Source: Torreya grandis
Lineage: Eukaryota; Streptophyta; Pinopsida; Cupressales; Taxaceae
Length of the DNA stretch: 64,000 bases
Reading direction: 5' to 3'
Assembly (NCBI GenBank): GCA_037957365.1
Contig: JARHVA010004091.1
Coordinates: 1,216,001-1,280,000, forward strand
Shown: positions 1 through 11,456 of the stretch, one piece after another
How the letters are laid out: each line of letters begins with the position of its first letter
How positions within the stretch are numbered: the stretch's first letter is position 1
The notes under the pieces: generated by a model
What the model saw: only the letters and a program-made list of their open reading frames with translations
Told to the model about the DNA's origin: nothing
The model's database searches: none
Program-made: the position numbers and the translations under genes

Positions 1-616
1 CTCCTAAGTTTGTGAACTTAAAAAACCATCAACACACCTCATGTCATGATGATGGTAAAGTGGATAACTATGTAGGCAATCAAAATAATTGATCCTAAAT
101 CTATATATCCCACATTTAAATGATATTTGGCCTACCACATGGTGATAAAATGTGTATAAAAATAATATTTTCAAACTTTATCAATTAATTATACTTTTTC
201 TCTTGTAAGAACCCATCAAGTCTCAATATATCTGAGTGCACACCTTGAAGGGTGCACCAAGAAAGGGGTGGGTAGACCACTGGTGCCTTGAAATATTTCT
301 TCCCCCTATACCACCATTTTAAATCAAAATAGATGTATATTTTACACTTCTCTAATATTGTATACATATCTTACACACTCCTAGAAATTTACTGCCTTAA
401 ACAGTCCCTACCTAAGCCAAAAATGCTTTTTGACATTTACTGAACAATGTTAACTTGGGAAACCCTGTAATTAAATTATTGTAGAAAATTAGGGGTCTAG
501 GTCATCCTAAACCAAATTAAATCAGGACCTAAATTTATTTTATCAATTAATGATACATGATTGATTGGGTTGACTCTATCGACTAAACTTTTAAGAAGGT
601 TTAGGGTTAGATTAAT

Positions 617-630
617 CTATATATACACAT
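617..630 (+). promoter_or_regulatory. TATA-like box in the left LTR
   Basis: CTATATATACACAT is conserved in the right LTR copy near 41244 (AATATATATACACAT). In both copies it is followed after about 30 bases by a GAGAGAGATAGA purine block. Position and conservation fit an LTR promoter with the transcript starting some 30 bases downstream. Activity is inferred, not shown. Confidence 0.5.
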
Positions 631-865
631 CTTTTTTGCCATTTTTAAGAGAGAGATAGAGTTAATCATTCATTTTAACTTCTTTAAAATCTACTCTTAC
701 AAAATTCTACTTGACAATTCATTGCTTAGGGTGTACACTTGGAGAAGAATATTGTCTTATGAAAAATTCTTGGATGTTTTGGCCTTAGTGATCCTTACAA
801 ACCACAATAAACTCTTGCGAATCACCTTTGTACAAGGGAGAGATTGAGTCTCAATGGATTCATCT

Positions 866-880
866 TCAAGGTAAGTATCT
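866..880 (+). promoter_or_regulatory. Candidate 5' splice donor in the LTR/R-U5 region
   Basis: TTCAAGGTAAGTATC at the AG/GTAAGT junction (GT at 871) is a near-ideal plant splice donor about 250 bases after the TATA-like box. The right LTR copy has the same context but reads AAGATAAGTGT at 41501, so the GT has mutated to AT there. Tat/Ogre elements are known to use introns, but I cannot identify a matching acceptor. Confidence 0.3.
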
Positions 881-1329
881 CTAACTCTTAAACCTATATT
901 TTAGTAGATATAAGTAGTATAAGTAATGGATTTTGAATGTATCTCTCTCCATGCATTAGAGTTTTACCTATACTAGATTAAATAGAGTTATTCTATGCAT
1001 GTTTATTTTTGTGTTTATTACCCCCATTTTGTGCTACAAATTTTAGTGAGCACTAGGTTAGAGTTTACTGTACTTTGAATTTACTTTGTGATTATAGAAA
1101 ACATAAGACATATCTATCTTTATTACATGGTGTTGCTTGACTAGAGGCTTTGAAACACTCCCTAGTGATATGATTGTGGTAAGGGACCGATTAGTTAGGC
1201 CTAAAAGATCCATCTTGGTCACAACCCTAATTGTCTAAATGTACCAACAACTATATAGATAAGTGTGATTTATCTTCTCTGAGATAGGATTAATATGTAG
1301 ATCAACTTCACTTTCCCTTGTATATATTC

Positions 1330-1347
1330 TAGTGAACCTAATGTGAA
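1330..1347 (+). other. Primer binding site candidate of the outer element
   Basis: TAGTGAACCTAATGTGAA directly follows the end of the LTR similarity. It resembles the primer site of the minus-strand element (TGGTGAACCCAACTTACC, 10182 down to 10165), mostly through G-to-A and C-to-T changes. I could not assign the tRNA. Confidence rests on position and on the resemblance between the two elements. Confidence 0.45.
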
Positions 1348-3007
1348 ACTAACCCTTGTAGGTTTTATTTCATGCATTTATTTACTTTCATCTTATATAT
1401 TTTTATTTTTATAGTACTATCTTGAACGTGTGGATATATTATAACACTTTGTGTGTAGGTTTAACACATAATTACTCAAAATAGACTATATTTTCTTTAT
1501 GAATGTATTCTATAACAATAAATAATTGGATCAATCAACATGACACAATTTTATTTTTCAACCACAATTTTTCAAACTTAATCATCCTAGTTGACACTAT
1601 TCATAACTTATTTTTAGCATATAGGTTTTGTAAACTTCATCAACCCATCTGACTCTCTTACTAGAATATAAGAATTTGCATTTGAGTAACATAACATAAA
1701 AGTAAAAAATTTACATATACCTTTTCTGCCATTTATATTTTTTATTTACATTCCTAATATTCATAATTTATAGTCTATAAATTATAATCCTACAATGGAC
1801 TAGGTTGACTACCTCAACATAGTTATATAACTTGATTTCTCTCTATAAGACTCAATTGACCTATTCAACTGTGTTCTTATGGATCTTAATTTCATAGATT
1901 GTATCAACCCTATCAACTCTATTCAATAATGTTTACATATAGTGTTGCATGAGCTAACTTTATACTCTTCACAAATAAATTTATTAATCTATATTGCTAG
2001 TAATTAATACACTTTTCATTTTTTTCCCTGCTTGCTTAGAGTAACAAACATAGAGTAAATATGAGGTTTTTAATTAATCAATTTAGTCACACTATTTTTC
2101 TCTTTTTCACACACTTCCAAATCAATTAACACTAAAAATTGTTAAAACATTTTTCTTCCTAAGGTCTACCTACTTGGATTTCATCTCCAATAGGGAAGTC
2201 AACCTGGTTTTCTATCCAAGTATAAAAATGTGGTTTATGGTATATATTAGCAAAGCACCTGACACCCTTATCATTTTAGGGTTGTGAAGTGAGGGGTTAG
2301 GCCCTAATAACAAGCTAGTACCATCATCAATATAGATTAACTTTATCTTAAACTACCTAAAATGATCAATAGATTGATTTTCTAGTTCCTTCTTATAGCC
2401 AACTACCTATCACATTAATTTCAAAATTTATTAAACTTAACAACATTCAAGAATGACCACTTAGTGTAGCATTTACATTCTAGCTTTACTACTTGTTATT
2501 TTATCATTGTATTTTGTATTACAAGACTTATACTATCTAATGTTAATACAAGGTTTATACTGTGTGCTACAATTAGATCAAACACATTGATCTTATTACT
2601 TGTGTGGTCAAACAATATTTTCCTAGTTATTATCTTGTAAAAAACATAACTATATTCAAAACACAATCAATCATGTTGACTCAATATCTTAAAATATGTT
2701 TCATTTTATTTATCTTCAATATAGATTAAATATATCTAAATATGTATATTTTTATCCTACCTTATTTTTACCATCTACAGAACATAGTCAAGTAGTTTGA
2801 TTATATCTTTTGTATCCTATTATGTTAGTATTTGCTATAGACTCTGTCAACCTAGTTGACTTTGTACCTCTTAGTTGATACTATTTTATATTTACCCAAC
2901 TTTGTCCCTATTTTTATTCTTTGATTTTTTATCTCATATTTTGAATTTAAGCATCATGAAACCCCCTATTAGATTATTTTTGGAGAACCTAAATCAATTT
3001 AGAAAAT
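1348..3007 (+). other. Leader (5' untranslated) region of the outer element
   Basis: No coding similarity was recognised on either strand over 1.66 kb. The stretch is AT-rich and holds many loosely repeated TTGAC/GTCAA words (for example near 1587, 1805, 1856, 2199, 2848 and 2860), but I see no regular period. It joins directly to 11383, because the element at 3013-11377 is flanked by a perfect target duplication. Long leaders are normal in Tat/Ogre elements. Confidence 0.5.
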
Positions 3008-3012
3008 ATATG
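3008..3012. repeat. Target site duplication ATATG, left copy
   Basis: ATATG at 3008-3012 is identical to 11378-11382. The two copies flank the LTR pair of the minus-strand element exactly, proving its ends and the continuity of the surrounding outer element. Confidence 0.9.
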
Positions 3013-4210
3013 TGATTTAATTTTTTTGAGAATATTAGAGTCTTATTCCTATTTTAGTTAAAGGTCTAAGTTAACTAAATCAATAAATAATATGTCAATA
3101 ATTTAACTACTTATTTGTATAATTTAATTATATTTTTAACCTTTTTATAAATAGCAATAAATATGGAGAAAATAAGACTTAGTTAAAAATAGGATGAAAT
3201 AGTTGAGACAGGGTCTAGAATTTATTGTGTAGGACTAGGATAGTGTCACAAATTAGGATATGGATTTCATTTTATAAAAGGACATTAGTGTCAAAATAGG
3301 ATACCCTAGATTCAAATTTTGTTGTCTTCTTTTGACACTATTATCTAAACTGCTCACATAGACTTGAGTTTTATAGGTTTTGTTCACTGTCCCTATGTGG
3401 GCCTACCTATGAAATCTTGACTACTGAAATTTTATAGAACTCCTTGTAGAGATGATTTAATATTAAAATCCTTGACTTCATTAAGCTTTGATAAAACTTG
3501 AAAAATAAGGGGGGTTAGTGTGTGTAAGATGCACTAAATGTGTATCCATACAACTTGTGTGGGTATGTTGCCTACATACTAATACTCTAACAAGGGATCA
3601 AACCATATGTAGTTATTTCACTTTATGTTCTTTATGAAATAGTGTTATGTGAATGCAAAAATGCTAATTTGGGTGTGTTTGAGGTGGATAGGGACTAGTG
3701 TGAGGATTTGGATATGCTTGTAATTGTATTGGATGGCTATATGCATATAATAGGGAGATTTTCCTTAGTGGTCTTACTTATATTCTTTTTTACTTTGCAA
3801 TATTTTTCAACATCCTATAAATGAACTTTGAAAGGGATTTTATAGAGATCTATTGGTCATGCATGAATGTATTCATGCTAGGCTAACAAGATGAAGGATA
3901 AGAACCAAAAAGAAATGACCATTGGAGCTAAAAATGTAATTGGATAGGAGCATCAAAATTAGTCACCTTTGGATTTAATGCTATAATATCAGTTGGGTAC
4001 TATTATCCTATAGGAGTAGAACTAGGGGGATGGAATTAACATGGGAAATATAGCCTGGCTAAGCAAAAATTAGGTTTTAGAAGTCTACAAATGACTGGGA
4101 ATAAGCAAAAAAGTATATATAAGGGTCATGAGAGCATATAAGAGGGACCTATGGGTTGGGTGTCACAAGCCATACTCAAGCTACCAATTTTGACATTTTA
4201 TATGACTACA
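3013..4210 (-). repeat. 3' LTR of the minus-strand element
   Basis: This 1198-base LTR begins TG and ends CA on the plus strand, so it has TG...CA ends on the element's own strand too. It matches 10185-11377 over its whole length, with scattered, mostly transition, differences. Shared landmarks include the block near 3480-3560 (10680-10740) and the end block near 4150-4208 (11300-11375). Confidence 0.9.
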
Positions 4211-4217
4211 TTTATGA

Positions 4218-4232
4218 CCCCCCCCCCCCCCT
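4218..4232 (-). other. Polypurine tract with 14-G run
   Basis: On the plus strand 14 C lie at 4218-4231, followed by T; on the element's strand this reads AG14, seven bases before the 3' LTR. The position is what a second-strand primer (polypurine tract) requires. Such a long homopolymer is prone to slippage in replication and to sequencing error, so its exact length is uncertain. Confidence 0.7.
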
Positions 4233-7200
4233 CATTTATTTTAGTGATGTAGTAAAGTGAAATACTAGGATAAAGGAAAATTAGAAAGCATACTTGAACT
4301 TACCTATAAGGGTGAAGCTCATGAAACTATCTGATGTTAGGTGTGTGTAGAGAGATCATATTGTAAAGTGTAAATTTTCAATAAAGAAAAGAGTATATTA
4401 GTTCTTACTAGATATGTTATATCTTAAATAAAAATGTATAAAGATGGGTAAGAGAGAGAGGAAGAGAAAGGAATTAATACACATCATCAGGTATGCAAAC
4501 CAATACAAAATTTGTTGTGATGCTTTGTGATACTGAGTGATGTTGGGTATGTGTTTAATGATGTTGTACCAAGATTAATATCTCAAATGGAGTTGAGTTA
4601 TCAATTCTTCAAGAGTGGCTCAAAAATTCAAAGGCTAGCTCTTTGGCTCAATCATCACACACTTAGTGAAGTTATGTAATTATGCATGTGTTAATGAATG
4701 TTTAGACTATTTATCTAATCCCTTTGAGTAGGTAGCTCAATAATACAAAGGCTATCTAGTCCTTTGGCTCCATTTTTGCCCCATGAAGTGAATCTATGAA
4801 TTGATACTGGTATGAAATGTGTGTCATATGAGATGTATCTTAAATCCCATGAATGTTTTGTAATCTGATAATGTGGTATGGATAGTTGAATGTGTGTTAG
4901 AAATAGGCCACTCTTAGCCACTCAAAAAAGGTGGAGATTAGGCTTGTATGAAAGCCACTCTAAAACTAAGAAATAGGCTTTTGTGGAAGCCACTCAATAA
5001 TGATGTCAACCACCTATAAATTGAATAAGGCATGCAACTACTGAGAATTCCTAGGTAATACCATAAACTATATATAAGAGAAAGCAAATGTGCCATGCAC
5101 TTTGCCCTCGATCACTAGTGTCTGTAACATGGATTATGATCTAAAAGTTATGCTAATTGTTGTATCTGAAATTATAAGTGAGATCCATCGTGTTGTGCAT
5201 GATGCCCCTATATCTAGATTCTTTAATAAAAACTATATTAAAACTATTGATTCTAAACTGAACTATTATTGATAAAATTGTAATTGGTCTTACCTTTCTA
5301 TCTATTTCTAGAAAATTTTATTTTTTGTTGTTTGGATAGGAGCACCAAAATAGGACACCCTACTATCTGGTGCTATAGTCAAAACTTATCACTCTCATCT
5401 TATGTCGATTCTAAATACTATTAATTAATTGTCATTATCTATCTAGTCTATTTTACTTAGTTTAAAATGTGGTTGTTTTAGTTATTCTGAAAGCTGATTT
5501 TTTGACTGATAGGAGCTATGATCTCCATGACAAAACCCTATTTATTTCCCCCTCTTCTGAGGGTAGGAATGAAGACCCTGTAATGACTATGATTAGAATA
5601 AATATCCCTATAAGTGTTTTATAATATGAGAATACATGATATATCAATGATAATCTAAAATATTTCTTAAGATATAATAAAATTTATATGAGAGATTTTT
5701 AGATCAATAGAGGTATGCCTAAATAGATGTAACAATGTAATAACATATGCAATATATTGAACTAGAAATATAAGTATAGTTATTTATTAGTTATTGGTTA
5801 TCAAGGAGGTATGGAGCATGATGTCCATCATGGCATCCAAGAAAGTAAGATAATGCATGATGTGGATCATGGAATTGTAAAATATTGAAAATCAATCAAG
5901 CAATAAACACATAAAGAAAGAAGTAAGAAGCATACAAGAGTGTCCAAAGGGCCAATCAAATAAGGGGCATGGGTACATTCCACTCAAACTAGAAAGCAAG
6001 CATACAGGGCATGTTCAGATGCCACATACACATATAATTAAAAATAAACAAGGTTAACATGAGGTTCAAAATTGCATAGAAGGGTACAAGCAAAGGTCAT
6101 TAGAAAATATCCTAAAACACACACAAGAATAGAAGAAAAGGACATTGGCAAATGTCTTAAGGCACATATAAGAGATAGAATAAGAAGTAAGTAAAAATAA
6201 CATCTAGATACATAAAACAAGAAAGGAAATCATTTAAATATTAAATATATAATCATATTTAACTAATCAAAGTAAGAAGTGAAAATATACAAGACATGTA
6301 GTACAAGACTAGGTATATGTTAAGAAATACATAAGTGCTATATACTAATGAGTGTCGATAGAGTAATATGTGTTAGCTAGTAAGTAATTTACATCAACAT
6401 GATAACTAGAGTGTGTGATGTAGAAATGACATAACCTGGATGGTGTAGACATGTAGAAAATACCCTAGGGGTTAGATATATTTATGTATGTCTTGAATAT
6501 ATAAAGTAGGATGCCCCATCAATGAGTAGAGTGAAGTGATCAAGGATATGAATGTCACTACACACACTCAAAGAAGATCATGTGAAGCATGGCAATGTAG
6601 ATAAATCAAAAAAAAAATAGCATATAATATCAAATATAAGTCTATCATGGTAGTAGAAACGTAAAGCATGGATAATGCATATAATTGAAATGTTTTTGTG
6701 TTTTTGGATTATTTGAATGTTTTAATATTTTTGACATATTTGAATGTTTTTAGTATTTTGAAATATTTGAATGTTTTTGGTATTTTAACATATTTGAATG
6801 TTTTTAATATTTTTGATATAAGCTATGTAAAATCAATCATGAGGAGACTATGTATAAGTAATTTTGAAAATAAACTATGTACAATCAAGGATGAGAAGAG
6901 ATGATACTAACCAATGAGTCTCATGGGAGACTCCCTATCATAATGTCTTATATGGAGGAGAGGGATCATGTATGATTGTGAAGCATGATGGAAGGGCTAA
7001 GACTATAATACTAAAAGTTATTTATTCTATAAATACTCTAAAATATTTGAATTAGAAACCAACTAGGGGGTCCCCTTGTAACTCTAAGAAATGGATGTAA
7101 TTATAGGTCTCTTAGGGACCCATATGGTAGTAGGATAAACTCTCTAAGCATGTGCTCTATGAGTAGAGGCATGAGACCTTAATGATACTACCCTAAGTGT

Positions 7201-7480
7201 GAACAATATGGCTGGAAGCTATCTAGAATCTTGATATTATGATTCCTCTAAGATAGGCCTCTATGGAAGTGTATACACTCTTTGTTATGGCAATGGAGGA
7301 ATTAACTATGTTTGAATCTAAACTAGAGGAAGAACTAAAACTGGTGGAGAAACTAAAACTAGTGGCATAACTAAAACTAATGGTGGAATTGAAACTAGTG
7401 ACTATAAAGTAGTAGTTAACTCTGAAATGGGGAGTGGTATCTCATATGAAACTCCAACTTTAATAACCTAATTAACATGA
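4233..7480 (-). other. Unassigned 3' part of the minus-strand element
   Basis: In 3.2 kb I see no conserved pol motif (no YxDD, RNase H DGS or integrase HHCC block) in any frame. The stretch contains short imperfect repeats: a 'ctctttggctc' pair near 4640 and 4760, an 'aggct...aagccactc' pair near 4941 and 4977, a 30-base minisatellite at 6698-6822, and a 20-24-base AACTAAAACTGGTGG-type repeat at 7328-7400. The last may be the degraded repeat-rich linker that follows protease. A copy of a 48-base motif also found twice in each LTR sits at 5335. Confidence 0.4.
6698..6822 (+). repeat. 30-base minisatellite, about four units
   Basis: Four to five imperfect copies of a unit like ATTTGAATGTTTTTAGTATT, each about 29-31 bases, run in tandem. 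On the plus strand they happen to stay open and would encode a YLNVF repeat, but this is an accident of a unit length near 30 bases; I see no support for a gene. Confidence 0.7.
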
Positions 7481-7489
7481 ATGAACTTC

Positions 7490-7870
7490 ATACATGTACA
7501 AAATATAGAAGGTATTGCTTGAATTTTTTGGATCTAGGGTCGACCAAGTAACATATCAAAAACTCTTGCACTAGGAATAATAATACATAGTGTGGCTACA
7601 TGTGTTAGACCAATGTGTAGAGGAAGTAAAATCTCACCTAATAAACTATGTATGTTCTCAGATAATCCACTAACAACTATGTCCATCAGGATAATATCCT
7701 ACTCTAAATATCCCAAATGCTACAATAATGTCATAGTGTAAATGTTCACACTAGATCCATTATCTATGAGAACACTATGAATGGGATGATTATGAATGTG
7801 AGCTCTGATAAAAAATACATGATAATCTGAATCATCCTTAACTATCTCTTTCTTTGAGAAGGAGATTGAA
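7490..7870 (-). pseudogene. Retroviral-type aspartic protease, minus-strand element
   Basis: Read on the minus strand, the catalytic motif is VLIDNGSSVNI (near 7770-7740), the plant gypsy version of the D-T/N-G-S triad. It is preceded by an IHNHPIHS stretch and followed about 60 residues later by the flap/helix block FDMLLGRP and the IQAIPS tail (near 7560-7500). These blocks in this order are typical of Tat-lineage proteases, which cut the gag-pol polyprotein. A stop replaces the tryptophan expected after LLGRP, and another stop follows MTLL, so the gene is dead. Confidence 0.8.
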
Positions 7871-8199
7871 GGTCTAGTTAGAACTCAAGAATTATACACA
7901 CCAATCATGTTACTCAAAGGATATGACTCAACTAAAGGTGCCCTATAGGGGGCTGGTGTTAGATGTGCATGATATGCATAGTGAACACCTAATGTGTCCC
8001 TTGTTTTCTATTTATAATGCTATGAAAAAGGATCTGAGAAAATTTTTAGAGCCTTGTCTTATGTTTGCTTTGCCTATGAAGGTTCAACTGGAGTGTCAAG
8101 ATTAATAAGATTGCCATCTATCAAGTCCTATATCTTGTGTTTCAAACTAATGCATCTATTTATTGTGTGGTCTAGTGCCCTATGAAAGTCACAAAATGC

Positions 8200-9561
8200 A
8201 TTTTTGATCATATCCTTGTGGAAGAGGCTTTGTTGGATCAACTTCTCAAATAGGAGGGAGAGATATGATATTACATTCCAAAATCTATTGTAAAACTCTG
8301 GTTGGAGAAACTGGTAAATTGGTAAAGGTTAGCCGAGGAGGTGCTAATAAAACCACTCACTAAGGGGCTCTGAAGCCACATTGACTATGGGTTAATTTTG
8401 ACTTTTTTTTTATCATTGACCTTGACTTTGTATGGGACTTTGTTATTACTCTTGTTTGTTGTTTCTGATATAGTTGTGTACTTGAGTTTGCCCATTGAAA
8501 TTAATTTGACTTCTCTTTCCTTTAGTGTATTGCATAACTTATTGAATGAAGAGAACCTTTTGAACATTATTGATTCATGTAAAATTGGTAGAAACCTCTA
8601 TTTGAATATATATTTTATCTCTTGATCAGCCATGGGGCTAATCATCTTATCCAAGATAGTCTTATATCAAAAATAATAATATGTGAGATGCTTATTTGAC
8701 CTTTGTTTCTATTATGTAACTTGGGCATAGGAAACCTTATCACCAATGTTAATGCTGAAATGAGATAAGAGCATGTTAGCTAAAAGATTAAATGCATTGC
8801 CTGACTAATTTAGTAGATTATAGAACCATTGTAAAGCATAATCCTTTAGGCTATGTGTAAATATATTGATTAGTAGCCAGTCATTTGGCACATAGGCCAC
8901 ACATGTTACATCAAAATATCTCAAATATGTCTCTGCATCACCCTTTCCATCATATAGAGTGAGCTTGGGTTGAACAAAACCTTGTGGCAAGGGTGTTGAA
9001 TAAATATGTCATGCCAATGGTGTATGTAGTAGAGCAAAATAATCTAAATCTTGTGTTGGTCTAGAAACACCTTGCTAAAGATGTATCACCTTGGATTGAA
9101 GTGATTTTATCTCTTACACAAAGGCTACCACATCAAAATAGAGATGTACTAGCCATATTTGGTGGTGGCATAGAGGAAGGTTGGGTTTCTATAGGGGTTT
9201 TTTGAGACATAGTTACCCCCGTAGTGTCATTTGCAACTAGTTTCTTGGAAAGAATGGAAGACTCAACTTGCTTATCCTTTTTAATTTCCATGATAGATTT
9301 TAATATAAGAATATGATCTCAAGGTTTTTCCTTGAACATTTCTCTAAAACTTTATAGAATCAAGTCTTTGTTGAGGATAACATCATTATCAACAATAGTT
9401 GAAAGTGGATTAAGAATTTGATATGGTGGATCATGCAGATTAGTGTTTGTCTCATCATTGTTATTATCATACTAGTCATTATCAAAATTATGCTCATGGA
9501 AATTAGTGTAAATTGGATGTGTAGTATCTATATCAATAAGTTGAGTTAATTGTTTATCCAT
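8200..9561 (-). pseudogene. gag (capsid) remnant, minus-strand element
   Basis: A start MDKQLTQLIDID on the minus strand at 9561 is followed by an Asn/Asp-rich N-terminus. The capsid core lies at about 8990-8805 and reads KLTLYDGKGDAETYLRYFDV and later DYALQWFYNL, the standard retrotransposon gag pattern (target fold, then the ALQWF block). Downstream (about 8770-8380) the LSHF, KQRSNK, PILHES and SFNKLC pieces match the C-terminal half of a Tat-type gag with several stops and frame changes. Gag packages the RNA in cytoplasmic particles. This copy cannot make a whole protein. Confidence 0.8.
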
Positions 9562-10164
9562 GGTATATGGTCAAGTTTAAGGAATCTAGGTGAATTCAAT
9601 AGGGTTACCACTAAGTCTTGTACTTCATCTCAAAGGAAGAGATGAAAGGAGCTTAGATGGCATAAGGAAAACAACTTTAAAAATGAAACAATAGATTAAA
9701 TAAATATAATCTAAACAGTGAACTATAATATGAGTAAAAAAGGATATGAAGCTTACAATTATGTAAGGTGATACCTCAAAAGCAATGGGACCTAGTATAT
9801 GCAACTAGGGTTTTAAAAATTAATAAAAAATTTTAAAAGTTAAGGTGAATTTATGATTTAAATATGTAGGTAAAAAATAAAAAAAATATTAGAAAAAAAT
9901 CTTGATTTAAAGGGACCTAGTATATGCAATTAGGTTTTGGAAGAAAATAGTTTTTTAAAATTTACTATGAAATTTTAAAAATTACAATGAATTTCTAATT
10001 TAAATATGAAACTAGGGTTTGGAATAAGATTATTCTTTTTTAAATTTACTATAGAATTTAAAAAAAATAAAATTAATTTTTGATTTAAATATGCAAGTAA
10101 AAAATTAGAAAATTACTGGAAAAATTAACAAGGAATTTAACCTAGGGTTTTTATTTGCAAAAAA

Positions 10165-10182
10165 GGTAAGTTGGGTTCACCA
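10165..10182 (-). other. Primer binding site, minus-strand element
   Basis: On the minus strand, two bases after the LTR's CA end, lies TGGTGAACCCAACTTACC, starting with the TGG that pairs with tRNA CCA. Its position is ideal. I could not name the tRNA with certainty. The outer element has a related sequence at 1330. Confidence 0.65.
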
Positions 10183-10184
10183 AA

Positions 10185-11377
10185 TGATTTATCTTTTTTG
10201 GGAATATTAGAGTCTTATTCCTAATTTAGTTAAAGGTCTAAGTTGAGTAAATCAATAAATAATATTTAAGTAATTTAACTATTGATTTACATAATTTAAC
10301 TATATTTTAAACCTTTTTATAAATAGCAATAAATATGGAGAAAATAAGACTTCACTAAAATAGGATGAAAAAATTGAGAGAGGGTCTGGAATTTACTATG
10401 CAAGACTGTGACAGTGTCACAAATCAGGATATGGATTTCATTTTGTGAAAGGATAGGAGTGATAAAATAAGACACCTTAGGGTCTGGTGTTATTGTCCTC
10501 TTCTACTTCTATTGTTCAAACTACTCATAGAGACCTATTTTTTTTAGGTTTTTTTTGCTATCCTTGTGTGAGTCTACCTATGAAATATCGACTGCTAAAA
10601 GTATATGAAACTCTTTATAGATTTTATTTAATATTCAAATGCTAGACTTCATTTTACTTTTATAAAACTCTAGAAAGAAGGGGGGTTAGTGTGTGTAAGA
10701 TGCACTAAGTGTGTATCCACATACCTTGTGTGGGCATGCTACCTATATACTAATACTTTGAAGAGGGATCAAGCTATATGTAGTTCTCCCACTTGATGTG
10801 CTTTGTGAAATAGTGTAATGAGGATGCAAAAATGCTAAATTAGGTGTGTTTAAACTAACTAGGGACTAGTGTGAGGATTTAGATATGCTTGTAACTATAT
10901 TGGATGGTTTTATGTAGAGAATAGGGATATTTACCTTAGTGGTCTTGCTTGTATTCTTTTTTGCTTTGTTTTTTCCAACATCCTCTAAATGAAATTTTAA
11001 TTGACTTTTATAGAGATCTATTAGTCATGGGTCGAATGTAAGTATGCTAGGCTAACAAGATGAAGGATAGGAACTAGAAGGAAATGACCATTTGATCTAA
11101 AAATGCAATTAGATAGGAGTGTTAAATTTAGAAACCTTGGCATTTGATGTTATAGTCCTAGTTGGGTGTTACTGTCTTATAGGTGTGGGACTTAGGGGGG
11201 TGGAATTATCATGAGAAATACATCCTGGCTGAGTTGGAATTACATTTGGAAGTCTATAGATAAACAAGAATAAAAAAATGTGTCTAGAAGGGTCATGAGA
11301 GCATACAAGAGGGACCTATGGGTTGGGTGTCACAAGCCACACTCAAGCTACCAATTTTGACATTTTATATGACTAAA
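10185..11377 (-). repeat. 5' LTR of the minus-strand element
   Basis: This 1193-base partner of 3013-4210 has the inner edge TG at 10185 (CA on the element strand). The outer edge has mutated from CA to AA at 11376-11377 on the plus strand. The flanking ATATG at 11378-11382 fixes the end. Confidence 0.9.
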
Positions 11378-11382
11378 ATATG
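11378..11382. repeat. Target site duplication ATATG, right copy
   Basis: Identical to 3008-3012; marks the right end of the minus-strand element. Confidence 0.9.
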
Positions 11383-11456
11383 GGATGTTATTTTTTCTTA
11401 CTTTTACTACCCAAGATGATCTTCACTCTTGGAGAAAATTTTCTCATCCCTAATCT

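Larger units (their letters stand above)
1..1328 (+). repeat. Left (5') LTR of the outer Tat-like element, truncated by window start
   Basis: The stretch matches about 40705-41954 in the same orientation. Matching landmarks include the block around 180-290 against 40800-40910, the TATA-like block near 617, and the shared ending around 1300-1320 against 41925-41947. Similarity already exists at about position 15-80, so the LTR begins upstream of the window. The left copy carries about 95 bases near 80-175 that the right copy lacks. A primer-site candidate follows at 1330. The 3' edge is approximate because no clean CA end is left. Confidence 0.72.
3013..11377 (-). mobile_element. Minus-strand Tat-like LTR retrotransposon, gag-protease only
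   Basis: Direct LTR copies lie at 3013-4210 and 10185-11377, with a perfect ATATG target duplication outside them. Reading on the minus strand there is a 5' LTR (11377 to 10185), a primer site at 10182-10165, gag from 9561, protease at about 7870-7490, a polypurine tract (4232-4218) and a 3' LTR. Protease hallmarks place it in Ty3/gypsy, nearest Tat. About 3.2 kb between protease and polypurine tract show no RT, RNase H or integrase that I can recognise. The copy therefore looks non-autonomous, or its pol has been deleted. It inserted into the leader of the outer element. Confidence 0.88.

Noticed and set aside
185..367. Minus-strand 60-codon ORF
   Set aside because: It lies inside the left LTR, on the opposite strand from the element's genes, and has no similarity; chance frame.
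6698..6904. ORF of 68 codons with YLNVF repeats
   Set aside because: Produced by a 30-base minisatellite; hydrophobic translation is a consequence of AT-rich repeat DNA.
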